NCBI GenBank assembly: GCA_913777025.1
Contig: CAJYQM010000016.1
Span: 17,720 to 81,719, forward strand
Origin: an uncultured Massilia sp.
GTDB lineage: Bacteria; Pseudomonadota; Gammaproteobacteria; Burkholderiales; Burkholderiaceae_D
Direction: 5' to 3'
Length of the DNA stretch: 64,000 bases
Shown here: positions 9,443 to 19,290 of the stretch, in pieces
Layout: each line of letters starts with the position of its first letter
How positions within the stretch are numbered: position 1 is the stretch's first letter
The notes under the pieces: generated by a model
Databases searched by the model: none
What the model saw: the letters and a program-made list of their open reading frames with translations, nothing else
What the model was told of the DNA's origin: nothing
Position numbers and translations under genes: made by a program

Positions 9443-10870
9443 ATGAACAACCTGTTGCCCTACGCATTCGCACGCGACTATGGCGTGCTGGCGCGTTCCA
9501 ACGGCGACCCCACGCAAGCCGTCGAAGTCCTGGTGTCGAATGCCACCAAGCCGGCGGCGATCGCCGAAGTGTCGCGCCGCTTCGGCCGCATCATGCTGCG
9601 CCGCATGGAACGCGCCGAACTCGAAGCGGCGATCGCGTCCGCCTACCAGTCGGCGGGCGGCGACGCCTCCCAGGTGGCGGACGAATTCGACGCCGACCTG
9701 GATCTCACCAAGCTGCTGCAGGACGTCCCCGCGATCGAGGACTTGCTGGAGTCGTCCGACGACGCCCCGGTGATCCGCATGATCAACGCCCTGCTGACGC
9801 AATCGCTGCGCGAAGGGGCGTCCGATATCCACATCGAGCCGTTCGAGCAGACCTCGGTCGTGCGCTTCCGCATCGACGGCGCGCTGCGCGACATCGTGCG
9901 TCCTCGTAAAGCCATCCACGCCTCGCTGATCTCGCGTATCAAGATCATGTCGGCGCTGGACATCGCCGAGAAACGCCTGCCGCAGGACGGCCGCATCACG
10001 CTGCGCATCGGCGGCAAGCCGGTCGACGTGCGCGTGTCGACACTGCCGACCGGCCACGGCGAGCGCGCCGTGCTGCGTCTGCTTGACAAGGAAGCCGGCC
10101 GCCTCGACCTGAGCCACCTCGGCATGAGCGAGCGCATGCTGCCGAAGTTCGACAAGCTGATCAACCAGCCGCACGGCATCGTGCTGGTCACCGGCCCGAC
10201 CGGTTCCGGTAAAACCACCACGCTGTACGCGGCCCTGTCGCGCCTGAACGCGTCGACCACCAACATCATGACGGTGGAAGACCCGATCGAATATGACCTG
10301 ACCGGCATCGGCCAGACCCAAGTCAATGCCCGCATCGACATGACCTTCGGCAAGGCCCTGCGCGCGATCCTGCGCCAGGACCCGGACGTGATCATGATCG
10401 GCGAGATCCGCGACCTGGAAACGGCGCAGATCGCGGTGCAGGCCTCGCTCACCGGCCACCTGGTGCTGGCGACCCTGCACACCAACGACGCGCCCTCGGC
10501 CGTGACCCGCCTGCTGGACATGGGCATCGAGCCGTTCCTGCTGTCATCGAGCTTGCTCGGCGTGATGGCGCAGCGCCTGGTGCGCAAGCTGTGCCCGCAT
10601 TGCAAGAAACAGGACGGCAATGGCCATTGGGTGCCGGTCGGCTGCGACCGCTGCGGCCACACCGGCTACCATGGCCGGGTCGGTGTCTACGAACTGCTCG
10701 AAACCAACGAGCGGATCCGTGCCCAGATCCACAACCAGGTGTCCGAGGCCGAGATCCGCGACACCGCGATCGCCTCCGGCATGCAGACGATGCGCGAGGA
10801 TGGCGAGCGCTGGGTGCGCGAGGGCATCACGACCGAAGCCGAGTTGTTGCGCGTGACGAAGGCGGACTGA
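9443..10870 (+). CDS. gspE: Type II secretion ATPase GspE
   Basis: Walker [46 protein letters not shown], CxxC zinc motif; ATG at 9443 preferred over TTG 9413. Confidence 0.96.
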   Translation: MNNLLPYAFARDYGVLARSNGDPTQAVEVLVSNATKPAAIAEVSRRFGRIMLRRMERAELEAAIASAYQSAGGDASQVADEFDADLDLTKLLQDVPAIEDLLESSDDAPVIRMINALLTQSLREGASDIHIEPFEQTSVVRFRIDGALRDIVRPRKAIHASLISRIKIMSALDIAEKRLPQDGRITLRIGGKPVDVRVSTLPTGHGERAVLRLLDKEAGRLDLSHLGMSERMLPKFDKLINQPHGIVLVTGPTGSGKTTTLYAALSRLNASTTNIMTVEDPIEYDLTGIGQTQVNARIDMTFGKALRAILRQDPDVIMIGEIRDLETAQIAVQASLTGHLVLATLHTNDAPSAVTRLLDMGIEPFLLSSSLLGVMAQRLVRKLCPHCKKQDGNGHWVPVGCDRCGHTGYHGRVGVYELLETNERIRAQIHNQVSEAEIRDTAIASGMQTMREDGERWVREGITTEAELLRVTKAD

Positions 10871-10873
10871 TCC

Positions 10874-12094
10874 ATGCCTGCCTTCCGCTACGAAGCCGTC
10901 GACACCGGCGGCATCACCCGCAAGGGTGTGCTCAACGCCGACAGCCCGCGCGCGGCGCGTGCCGACCTGCGCCTGCAGGGATTGACGCCGCTCGCCGTCG
11001 AAGCCATCGCGGCCCAGGTCGACGACAGCGGGGCGGCGCGCGCGCGCGGCTTTGGCGAGCGCCTGTCCCAGGTCGAGCTGGCCCTGTTCACGCGCCAGCT
11101 GGCCAGCCTGCTGGAAGCCGGCCTGCCGCTCGAGCAGGCGTTCACGGCGCTGCTGGAACAGGCCGAGCGCGCCTACGTGCGTGACCTGATCGCCTCGATC
11201 CGTTCCGAAGTGATGGGCGGCGCCTCGTTTTCCAGCGCGCTGTCGCGCCATCCGCGCGATTTCGCCGAGATCTACCGCGCGCTGGTCTCGTCCGGCGAGC
11301 AGATCGGCCAGCTGTCGCGCGTGCTGTCGCGCCTGGCCGACTACATCGAGCGCCGCAACGCGCTGGTGCAGCGGGTGCGCCTGGCGTTCACCTATCCGGC
11401 CATCGTCACCGTGGTCGCGTTCGCCATCGTCATCTTCCTGCTGACCTATGTGGTGCCGCAGATCGTGTCGGTGTTCGCGAACACCAAGCAGAAGTTGCCG
11501 GTCCTGACCGTGATCATGCTGGGCGTGTCGAACTTTACGCGGGCTTATGGCATCTATGTCGCGTTGGCCGTGATCGCGGCCTGGTTCGCGTGGCGCCGGG
11601 CGCTGCAGAATCCCGTGCTCAAGCGCCGCTGGCATACCTGGCTGCTGACGGCGCCGATATACGGCAAGTTCGAGCGCAGCCTGAACACCACGCGTTTCGC
11701 CAGCACGCTGGCAATCACCACCGGTTCCGGCGTGCCGATCCTGCGCGCCCTGGAAACCAGCCGCGACACGCTGTCGAACGTGGCCATGAAGGAATTGGTG
11801 GAGGGGGCCTCCGCCAGCGTGCGCGAAGGCGTCAGCCTGGCGCGCGCGCTGTCGGCGCAAAAGCTGTTCCCGCCGATGCTGGTGCACATGATCCGCGCCG
11901 GCGAAATCACCGGCGAATTGCCGGCCATGCTGGAGCGCGCGTCGAATTCGCAGCAGGCCGACCTCGAGCGGCGCACGCTGACGATTGCCGGCCTGCTCGA
12001 GCCGGTGCTGATCCTGGCCATGGGCCTGGTCGTACTGCTGATCGTGCTGGCCGTGCTGATGCCGATCATTGAAATCAATCAGTTGGTGCGGTGA
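10874..12094 (+). CDS. gspF: Type II secretion inner-membrane platform protein GspF
   Basis: T2SSF domains FTRQLASLLEAGLPLEQAF and TLAITTGSGVPILRALE. Confidence 0.95.
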   Translation: MPAFRYEAVDTGGITRKGVLNADSPRAARADLRLQGLTPLAVEAIAAQVDDSGAARARGFGERLSQVELALFTRQLASLLEAGLPLEQAFTALLEQAERAYVRDLIASIRSEVMGGASFSSALSRHPRDFAEIYRALVSSGEQIGQLSRVLSRLADYIERRNALVQRVRLAFTYPAIVTVVAFAIVIFLLTYVVPQIVSVFANTKQKLPVLTVIMLGVSNFTRAYGIYVALAVIAAWFAWRRALQNPVLKRRWHTWLLTAPIYGKFERSLNTTRFASTLAITTGSGVPILRALETSRDTLSNVAMKELVEGASASVREGVSLARALSAQKLFPPMLVHMIRAGEITGELPAMLERASNSQQADLERRTLTIAGLLEPVLILAMGLVVLLIVLAVLMPIIEINQLVR

Positions 12095-12105
12095 CAAGGA
12101 AATAG

Positions 12106-12834
12106 ATGAACAAGCGCTTGCCCTTAATTTTGAGCCTGGTCGGCGTGATCCTGCTGGCGGTCTCCCTTGCCTACTGGATCCTGCAGCTGTATCGACCGCC
12201 GCAACGGCCGCTGGCCGCCGTGCCGCATGCCACGATGCCGGAACCGCCGATCCAGGCGGCGGCCACGCTGTTCGGTGGCCAGGTCGCGACCGCCACCGTC
12301 ACCAGTTACCAGCTGACCGGCATCGTCGCAGCCGGCCGCGACAGCGTGGCGATCATCGTGGCCGAGGGCTCGCCGCCGAAGGCGCTCAGGGTGGGCAAGG
12401 AATTGTCGCCGGGGATCACGCTGGCCGAAGTCCATCCGCGCTACGTGATGCTGTCCGACGGTGGCGTCATGAAGCGCATCGATCTCGCAGCCGACGCCAA
12501 GGCGGCGGCGCCGATGGGCGGTCCCGCCAACGATGCCAATGGCGCGATGGCCGCACCCATGCCGCAAGCGCCCGCAGGCAATACAGTGAGCAATCCGGTG
12601 AACGCGCCGCAATTGGCGTCGCCGGTGCCGGAAGGACCGCTGCCGCCCAGCGAGAACACGCCCGAGCCGCCGATGTCGCCGGGCGCCGTGTCGCAGCAGA
12701 TGCCGGGAAGTAATCAGATGGGCCCGTCCGGCCAGGCGCCGGCCCAGAACGCCGTGCAGCCGCCGGCGGCGCAGATGGCACCGCCGGTGCAGGGCAGTGC
12801 CAGCCCTGGCGGCCGCGTACCGCCGAGCCAGTAA
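12106..12834 (+). CDS. gspC: Type II secretion GspC
   Basis: N-term TM, HR domain ATLFGGQ...YQLTGIVAAGRDSVAIIVAEGSPPKALRVG. Confidence 0.85.
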   Translation: MNKRLPLILSLVGVILLAVSLAYWILQLYRPPQRPLAAVPHATMPEPPIQAAATLFGGQVATATVTSYQLTGIVAAGRDSVAIIVAEGSPPKALRVGKELSPGITLAEVHPRYVMLSDGGVMKRIDLAADAKAAAPMGGPANDANGAMAAPMPQAPAGNTVSNPVNAPQLASPVPEGPLPPSENTPEPPMSPGAVSQQMPGSNQMGPSGQAPAQNAVQPPAAQMAPPVQGSASPGGRVPPSQ

Positions 12835-12857
12835 AGCGGTTCACACCGCGTTGGCGC

Positions 12858-13589
12858 TCAGCGGCGCAAGGCCGTGAACGCCGCGAATTCCCACGAACGG
12901 AAGCCGACGAGCAGGGTGAAGCCGTCGCGTTCCTGCGGCGCCAGGCGCCGGTCGTTGCGGTGCATGCGCGCCAGTTCCCCCGCCAGTTGATGAATGCGTT
13001 CCGCGAGCTCGGCCGCCGAGGCCAGCGACAGGCGCGCCGGCAGGCACATCAGCGTCTCGCCGGGCCCGTCGAAGCGGCCCTCGAAATAATCGCCGACGAC
13101 GTTGTCGCGGAAGAAGCGCTGTACCGGACCGTCCGGCAGCCAGCGGAAGGCGTTCGAGACGCGCAGGCTGTAGCGGTTCAGGGGTTTCAGTTCGATCACG
13201 CCGAGGCGGTCGAGTTCCACCAGCAAGCCGATGCATTCGGCCTGGGTCAAGCGGTAGGTTTCGACGACTTGCTCCAGGCTCCAGTGGCCGAGGCAGCAAA
13301 TCGCCACCAGCAGCAGGCGCGGATTGGCGACCAGCGCGTTTTCCTGGACCAGCGTCAGGGTATCGGCTTGCGGGCGCGCATCGGCGGCGCGCCGCATCAC
13401 GTCTTCCATGGCGATGCCGGCCGCCTGGCAGATTTGCGCCAGGCGCGACAAGGTCATGTCCTTTTGGCCGAACATGCGCTTGATGCTCGATTCGCTCATG
13501 GCGATGCGGTCGGCCAGCATCTTGTAGGTAATGCCTGCGGCACGCAGTTCGGCGCGCAGGATGTCCAGCAGCATGTCGGGAGAGCTCAT
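12858..13589 (-). CDS. XRE-family helix-turn-helix transcriptional regulator
   Basis: N-terminal HTH ITYKMLADRIAMSESSIKRMFGQKDMTLSRLAQICQAAG; uncharacterised C-terminal domain. Confidence 0.82.
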   Translation of the reverse strand: MSSPDMLLDILRAELRAAGITYKMLADRIAMSESSIKRMFGQKDMTLSRLAQICQAAGIAMEDVMRRAADARPQADTLTLVQENALVANPRLLLVAICCLGHWSLEQVVETYRLTQAECIGLLVELDRLGVIELKPLNRYSLRVSNAFRWLPDGPVQRFFRDNVVGDYFEGRFDGPGETLMCLPARLSLASAAELAERIHQLAGELARMHRNDRRLAPQERDGFTLLVGFRSWEFAAFTALRR

Positions 13590-13724
13590 GGGGTTCCGTT
13601 GTTCGTTACCTTACGTTAACGAATGTACAGAAGATGGGCGGGGAGTACAAGGCGCAACGCGGCCGTGGCCGCGTGCTTGGGGACGCCGCAAGGAAATCGC
13701 GGCACGTTGTAACGGAGCAATAAC

Positions 13725-13922
13725 TTACTCGTCCTCGGGTTCGAGTTTGACCTTCTTCAGCGCCCGCTTGGCGGCCAGCCGTTCGCTGGCCTCGGGCTTG
13801 GCGTGCGGCCCGGCCACACGCGCCTTGGCGAAACCCGCGAACGGGTTGCGCGGTTTCAGGGGCGGCGCTGGCTGGGCGCGAAGGCGCATCTTCTGCCGGG
13901 TTGCCAGTGCTTTGTTCGCCAT
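13725..13922 (-). CDS. Small basic hypothetical protein (65 aa)
   Basis: ORF MANKALATRQKMRLRAQPAPPLKPRNPFAGFAKARV... lying just upstream of hslU stop with no better overlapping gene. Confidence 0.5.
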   Translation of the reverse strand: MANKALATRQKMRLRAQPAPPLKPRNPFAGFAKARVAGPHAKPEASERLAAKRALKKVKLEPEDE

Positions 13923-13955
13923 CGCCGCTCCTTTTCCTCTGATTACAGTACCGCG

Positions 13956-15326
13956 TTACAGCACGTAGCGCGACAGGTCTTCGTTCACCGCCAGCGCATC
14001 GAGCCGCTCGTTCACGTAGGCCGCATCGATCGTCAGGGTCTGGCCCGATTTGTCGGTGGCCGAGTACGAGATCTCTTCCAGCAGCTTTTCCATCACCGTG
14101 TACAGGCGGCGCGCACCGATGTTCTCGGTACGCTCGTTGACCGAGAAGGCGATCTCGGCCAGGCGATGGATGCCCTCGTCCGCGAACTCCAGCTTGACGC
14201 CCTCGGTCGCCAGCAAAGCCTCATATTGCTTGGTCAGGCTGGCGTCGGTCGAGGTCAGGATGCTCTTGAAGTCGTCCACCGACAGCGCTTCGAGTTCGAC
14301 GCGGATCGGGAAGCGGCCCTGCAGTTCCGGGATCAGGTCCGACGGCTTCGACAGGTGGAACGCGCCCGAGGCGATGAACAGGATGTGGTCGGTCTTGATC
14401 ATGCCGTACTTGGTGTTCACCGTGGTGCCCTCGACCAGCGGCAGCAGGTCGCGCTGCACGCCCGCGCGCGAGACGTCGGCGCCGCCGTGTTCCGAGCGCG
14501 TGACGATCTTGTCGACCTCGTCCAGGAACACGATGCCGTTCTGCTCGACGTTGGCGATCGCCTTCTGCTTCATCTCGTCTTCGTTGATGAGCTTGGCGGC
14601 TTCCTCGTCGATCAGGAGCTTCATCGCTTCCTTGACCTTCATCTTGCGCGTCTTCTTGCGGGTGTTGCCCACGCCGGCGAACATCGACTTGATCTGTTCC
14701 GTCATCTCTTCCATGCCCGGTGGCGCCATGATCTCCATCTGCGGCGCCGATTCGGCCACTTCGATCTCGATTTCCTTGTCGTCGAGCGCCCCTTCGCGCA
14801 GGCGCTTGCGGAAGGTCTGGCGGGTATTGTCGCCATCCTTGCCTTCGCTTGCACTGACGTTGAAGCCGAAGTCGCGCGACGGCGGCACCAGGATGTCGAT
14901 GACGCGGTCTTCGGCGGCGTCCTCGGCGCGCTGGCGGTTTTTCTTGACCTCGCTGGCGCGGGTCTGCTTGACGCCGATGTCGATCAGGTCGCGGATAATG
15001 GTATCGACGTCGCGGCCGACGTAGCCGACCTCGGTGAACTTGGTCGCTTCGACCTTGATAAAGGGCGCATCGGCCAGCTTGGCCAGGCGGCGCGCGATCT
15101 CGGTCTTGCCGACGCCGGTCGGGCCGATCATGAGGATGTTCTTCGGGGTGATCTCGTGGCGCAGCGGTTCATCGACCTGCTGGCGGCGCCAGCGGTTGCG
15201 CAGCGCGATCGAGACCGCACGCTTGGCCTTGCCCTGGCCGACCACGTGCTTGTCGAGTTCCGAAACGATTTCGGAAGGGGTCATGTTCATGAGGGTGTTC
15301 ATTTGCTCTTTCAGGATCGAGACCAT
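13956..15326 (-). CDS. hslU: ATP-dependent protease ATPase subunit HslU
   Basis: [34 protein letters not shown], Walker [18 protein letters not shown]. Confidence 0.97.
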   Translation of the reverse strand: MVSILKEQMNTLMNMTPSEIVSELDKHVVGQGKAKRAVSIALRNRWRRQQVDEPLRHEITPKNILMIGPTGVGKTEIARRLAKLADAPFIKVEATKFTEVGYVGRDVDTIIRDLIDIGVKQTRASEVKKNRQRAEDAAEDRVIDILVPPSRDFGFNVSASEGKDGDNTRQTFRKRLREGALDDKEIEIEVAESAPQMEIMAPPGMEEMTEQIKSMFAGVGNTRKKTRKMKVKEAMKLLIDEEAAKLINEDEMKQKAIANVEQNGIVFLDEVDKIVTRSEHGGADVSRAGVQRDLLPLVEGTTVNTKYGMIKTDHILFIASGAFHLSKPSDLIPELQGRFPIRVELEALSVDDFKSILTSTDASLTKQYEALLATEGVKLEFADEGIHRLAEIAFSVNERTENIGARRLYTVMEKLLEEISYSATDKSGQTLTIDAAYVNERLDALAVNEDLSRYVL

Positions 15327-15329
15327 GGC

Positions 15330-15866
15330 TTACTCCAGCGTCTCGATGATGTGCGACATGTTCGTGTAGATGCACAGCTCGCCGGCGATGGTCAGCGCTT
15401 TCTTGACCACCTCGCCCGGTGCCATGTCCGTATTCTCTTGCAGCGCCTTGGCTGCGGACTGGGCGTAGATGCCGCCCGAACCGATCGCGCCGATGCCATC
15501 CTCGGGCTCGAGCACGTCGCCGTTGCCGGTGATGATCAGGGTTTTCTCGCGGTCGGCCACCAGCAGCATCGCTTCCAGGCGGCGCAGCACGCGGTCGGTG
15601 CGCCAGTCCTTGGCCAGTTCGACCGAGGCACGCAGCAGGTTGCCCTGGTGTTTTTCCAGCTTGGCTTCGAAACGGTCGAGCAGGGTGAAGGCGTCGGCGG
15701 TGCCGCCGGCAAAGCCGCACAACACCCTGTTCTGGTAAAGCTTGCGCACCTTGCGTGCGGAGCCCTTCATGACGACGTTGCCTAAGGTAACTTGTCCATC
15801 GCCGCCCAAGGCGACCTGGTTGCCGCGCCGGACGCTGACGATCGTCGTGCCGTGAAATTGTTCCAT
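15330..15866 (-). CDS. hslV: ATP-dependent protease peptidase subunit HslV
   Basis: [26 protein letters not shown]; upstream partner of hslU. Confidence 0.97.
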   Translation of the reverse strand: MEQFHGTTIVSVRRGNQVALGGDGQVTLGNVVMKGSARKVRKLYQNRVLCGFAGGTADAFTLLDRFEAKLEKHQGNLLRASVELAKDWRTDRVLRRLEAMLLVADREKTLIITGNGDVLEPEDGIGAIGSGGIYAQSAAKALQENTDMAPGEVVKKALTIAGELCIYTNMSHIIETLE

Positions 15867-15961
15867 AATTGCCTCGTGATTGATCTGCCCACCGCAATTG
15901 GGGGTGGCTCAGAAAATTGCAAGACGCAACAATAAAACGGTGCCGCAGTTCAATACCCAGG

Positions 15962-17329
15962 TCAATACTTGTGGGCGTACAGCCGCACCTGCCCGCCAGC
16001 GCCCAGCAGGCGCAGCAGGACGGCGACCAGGTGGTTCAGGTCGCGGAGTTCGACCTTGCGGGCAGCCTCCTTCCCCTCGGATTCCTTGCCCTCGGCGTCC
16101 TTGCCGGCAGTGGCCAGTACGCGCAGACGGGGTACCAGCGCCGCGGCGGCGCCGTAATCGATGCGCGCCAGGCGCGAACAGTCCAGCACCAGCACGCCAT
16201 GCTGGCCGGCATGGGCGTCGATCGCGTCCAGCAGCGCGCCCACGCTGTCGCCGCCGATCGCCCCCGGCAGCAGGAAGCGGTCGCCCTCGATGGCCGGGGC
16301 AGTGCCGACGCTGAGCGCGCTGCGCTGGGGCGGCTCGAACGAGGGCGGCGAGACTTCGAAGGTGACGCAGTAATCCATCGCCGTCTCTTCGAAATCCTTT
16401 TCGCGGTGCATCAGCAGCAGCAATTCCAGCAACAGCAGCCAGGGCGCCTGGCTGGCATGGCGCTCGCCGATCGCCAGCATCGGGCGCAGCACGCCGACCA
16501 GGTGCTCGGCCCCGGCCAGCACCAGTTCGCGCCCGCCGCGGCGCAAGGTCTGCAGCGCGTCCAGCAAGACGGTACAACCTTCCGGCGTGGCGCTGGCGAT
16601 GGCGCCGAACTCGAGCCGTACGACCGCCGCGGGCGAGGGCGCCAGCAGGCGGGCCAGTTGGGTGCCAGCGCCGGCATCGAGGCGGCCACTCAGGCTGGCG
16701 GTCGGGGTGACGCCGGAAAAGGCGCTGCCGGCAGCCTGGCCATGGTGCGCCGGCGCCGGCGGCTGCCAGGCCGGTGGCGAGGTTTCGAAACGGCTCGCAT
16801 AGTCGATCGCGATACTGTCGAAGTCCTGCTCGCGGCCGGTGGCCTGGTACAGGTCGAACAGCATCCACCAGGGCAGGCGGTCGGGGCCGGCCAGGCTGGC
16901 GCGCAGCGCCAGTTCGGCGGCGTCGAACTGGCCATTGGCGTAGAGGATGGCGGCTTCATCGGCCGCCGGCGCGCTGGACGGGCTGGCCGCGGCGTCGGGC
17001 ATGCTTTCCGGGCCGAGCAGGCCATCGGTGTTCAGGTCGACCAGGGCGCTGCGGGCCGCGTTGGACGCCACCGCGGGCGCGCGGCGGGGGCTGCCCCAGG
17101 CTTCGTCGTCGAAGATGTCGGATGCCATCTCGAGTTCGATCTCGTCGATCTTGGCGGCGGTGGCGCGCGCGATCTCGCGCTGGCGTTCGCGCTCGGCCTC
17201 GGTATCGAGCGGCATGCGGGTATTGGGCGGGCCGGGCACGGTCGAGGGATGGCCGCCGGCGGGACGCGGGCGGGCCGGCGCCGCCGCAGGCGCCTCGCTC
17301 TTTTTCTTCAGGAAGGAGAAAAATCCCAC
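15962..17329 (-). CDS. STAS-domain-like hypothetical protein with duplicated helical-plus-STAS-like modules
   Basis: GTG start VGFFSFLKKK; STAS-like GVLVLDCSRLARIDYGAAAALVPRL; internal duplication (see finding). Confidence 0.65.
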   Translation of the reverse strand: MGFFSFLKKKSEAPAAAPARPRPAGGHPSTVPGPPNTRMPLDTEAERERQREIARATAAKIDEIELEMASDIFDDEAWGSPRRAPAVASNAARSALVDLNTDGLLGPESMPDAAASPSSAPAADEAAILYANGQFDAAELALRASLAGPDRLPWWMLFDLYQATGREQDFDSIAIDYASRFETSPPAWQPPAPAHHGQAAGSAFSGVTPTASLSGRLDAGAGTQLARLLAPSPAAVVRLEFGAIASATPEGCTVLLDALQTLRRGGRELVLAGAEHLVGVLRPMLAIGERHASQAPWLLLLELLLLMHREKDFEETAMDYCVTFEVSPPSFEPPQRSALSVGTAPAIEGDRFLLPGAIGGDSVGALLDAIDAHAGQHGVLVLDCSRLARIDYGAAAALVPRLRVLATAGKDAEGKESEGKEAARKVELRDLNHLVAVLLRLLGAGGQVRLYAHKY

Positions 17330-17460
17330 GTCATCCCTTGTCAATCGTTCGCCGGTCGAGACAGTAGCACGGCGGCGCGTAACGGATGGCGCGCACGCCT
17401 GCGTTGCGTCAAGCCTCGTGCAAGCCGGCTCTAGTGTATCCCATGGGAAATTATTCCATA

Positions 17461-17491
17461 AAAAAAGCATGCGGCAGGCGCATGCTTTTTT
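17461..17491 (-). terminator. Rho-independent terminator for dksA (could act bidirectionally)
   Basis: Perfect 13-bp stem AAAAAAGCATGCG / CGCATGCTTTTTT, loop GCAGG, flanking A/T tracts. Confidence 0.88.
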
Positions 17492-17527
17492 CGAATTCCG
17501 GCGTGTCCTATTGGAAACGCAGGATGA

Positions 17528-17980
17528 TCAGTCACCGTAGAGCTTCTGCTTCAGTTCGCGGCGCTGCTGGGCTTCCAGCGACAGGGTGGCGGTCGGACGG
17601 GCGATCAGGCGCGGGATGCCGATCGGTTCGCCGGTTTCCTCGCACCAGCCGTATTCGCCGGACTCGATCGAGGCCAGCGATTGCTGGACTTTCTTGAGCA
17701 GCTTGCGCTCGCGGTCGCGGGTACGCAGTTCGAGTGCGTGTTCTTCCTCGATCGTGGCGCGGTCGGCCGGGTCCGGCACGAGGACGGTTTCACGCAGGTG
17801 TTCTGTGGTCTCGCCAGCATTTTTCAGCAGCTCTTTTTCGAGCTCCTGCAGGCGGTTCTTGAAGAACGCCAGCTGGGCCGGGTTCATGTAGTCGTCGTCG
17901 CTCATCGCCCGAATTTCTTCTTCCGTCAGGAGGCGTTCTTCGGGCTGCGCAACGGTATTCGGTTTCGTTGTTTTAGTCAT
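17528..17980 (-). CDS. dksA: RNA polymerase-binding transcription factor DksA, with most zinc-finger cysteines replaced
   Basis: DDDYMNPAQLAFFKNRLQELEKEL and GEYGWCEETGEPIGIPRLIARPTATLSLEAQQRRE. Confidence 0.92.
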   Translation of the reverse strand: MTKTTKPNTVAQPEERLLTEEEIRAMSDDDYMNPAQLAFFKNRLQELEKELLKNAGETTEHLRETVLVPDPADRATIEEEHALELRTRDRERKLLKKVQQSLASIESGEYGWCEETGEPIGIPRLIARPTATLSLEAQQRRELKQKLYGD

Positions 17981-18097
17981 GACTTCACTTACCTTTGATA
18001 CGACAGAGTTTCCATTTTATCAGCTAACTCAGCAGTTACCGTTGAAGCGGTGCGTGCCGGCCGGCTGCCGTAATATGCAACACAGAACCGATGTAGT

Positions 18098-19153
18098 TTA
18101 TACCAAACACTGTTCCAGTCCGCGGATAAACACATCTTTTGGTAAATTTTTACCAATAAAGACCATCTTGCTGGCGCGTGTCTCGTCGTCCGCCCACTTT
18201 GCACCCAGGTCGCTGCCCATGATTTGATGCACGCCTTGGAATACCACCTTGCGGTCCGCGCCAGCCATCGATAACACGCCCTTGTAGCGCAACATGTTCG
18301 GTCCGAAGACTTGGACCATGCTGCCGAGGAATTGATCCAGGCGCTCGGGATCGAAAGCGCGCTCGCTCTTGAACACGAAGGCGGCGATATCGTCGGCGTG
18401 GTGACCGTGGTGATGGTCGTGGCTATGGTCGCAGGCCTCGGTGTGCACGTGGTCGTGATCGTGCCCGTGATCATGGTCGTGGGCATGCGCTTCCTCGGTG
18501 GTGAGGAAGGCCGGGTCCAGCTCCAGCTTGTCGTTCAGGTTGAAGCCGCGCAGGTCGAGCACTTCGCTGATCGGCGCGCGGCCGAAATCGGAGGTGCTGA
18601 TCGGGGCGCGCGGATTGATGCGGCGGATGCGCGCCTTCAGCGTTTCCACGGCTTCGGCATCGACCAGGTCGGTCTTGGACAGCAGGATCTTGTCGGCAAA
18701 GCCGACCTGGCGCTGCGCTTCCTCCTGGCGGTCTAGCTGGTCCATGCCGTGGCGCGCGTCGACCACGGTCACGACGGCGTCCAGCAGGTAGTGGGCGCCG
18801 ACTTCCTCGTCGACGAAGAAGGTCTGGGCGACGGGGCCGGGATTGGCCAGGCCGGTGGTTTCGATGACCACGCGGTCGAACTGGATTTCTCCGGCTTCGC
18901 GCTTTTGCGCCAGGTTAGTCAGGGCGACGATCAGGTCGCCGCGCACGGTGCAGCAGATGCAGCCGTTGTTCATCTCGACGATCTGCTCGCTCGAGTCCTG
19001 CACCAGGATCTCGTTGTCGATGTTTTCCTGGCCGAATTCATTCTCGATGACGGCGATGCGCAGGCCGTGTTCTTCCTGCAGGATACGGTTGAGCAGGGTG
19101 GTTTTGCCGGCGCCGAGGAAGCCCGTCAGGATGGTGCTGGGAATCAATTCCAT
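18098..19153 (-). CDS. COG0523/CobW-type GTP-binding metallochaperone
   Basis: TGFLGAGKTTLLNRIL, GCICCTVRGDL (CxCC motif), His-rich HAHDHDHGHDHDHVHTEACDHSHDHHHGHH loop; start trimmed to MELIPST. Confidence 0.93.
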   Translation of the reverse strand: MELIPSTILTGFLGAGKTTLLNRILQEEHGLRIAVIENEFGQENIDNEILVQDSSEQIVEMNNGCICCTVRGDLIVALTNLAQKREAGEIQFDRVVIETTGLANPGPVAQTFFVDEEVGAHYLLDAVVTVVDARHGMDQLDRQEEAQRQVGFADKILLSKTDLVDAEAVETLKARIRRINPRAPISTSDFGRAPISEVLDLRGFNLNDKLELDPAFLTTEEAHAHDHDHGHDHDHVHTEACDHSHDHHHGHHADDIAAFVFKSERAFDPERLDQFLGSMVQVFGPNMLRYKGVLSMAGADRKVVFQGVHQIMGSDLGAKWADDETRASKMVFIGKNLPKDVFIRGLEQCLV

Positions 19154-19290
19154 ATGTCGCTGTCCGTTCAATAAAACCGCATCGACTGCGGAGAATCGGA
19201 GGATTATGCCGGAATTTACGAAATGCCACCACCCGCGTGCTCGTGCCCGGCACGCCGCGGATTCCGGACATGGTGGCCCGGCACGGATGC

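Noticed and set aside
6832-9450. 872-aa minus-strand ORF
   Set aside because: Antisense to gspD; low-complexity shadow ORF
1383-12834. Type IV pilus operon
   Set aside because: Pseudopilin set, GspC/L/M/N and secretin domain layout identify type II secretion
13803-15785. 660-aa plus-strand ORF
   Set aside because: Antisense to hslU/hslV; shadow ORF despite apparent length
17981-18097. Zur box upstream of dksA
   Set aside because: No convincing AT-rich dyad matching known Zur operators was visible
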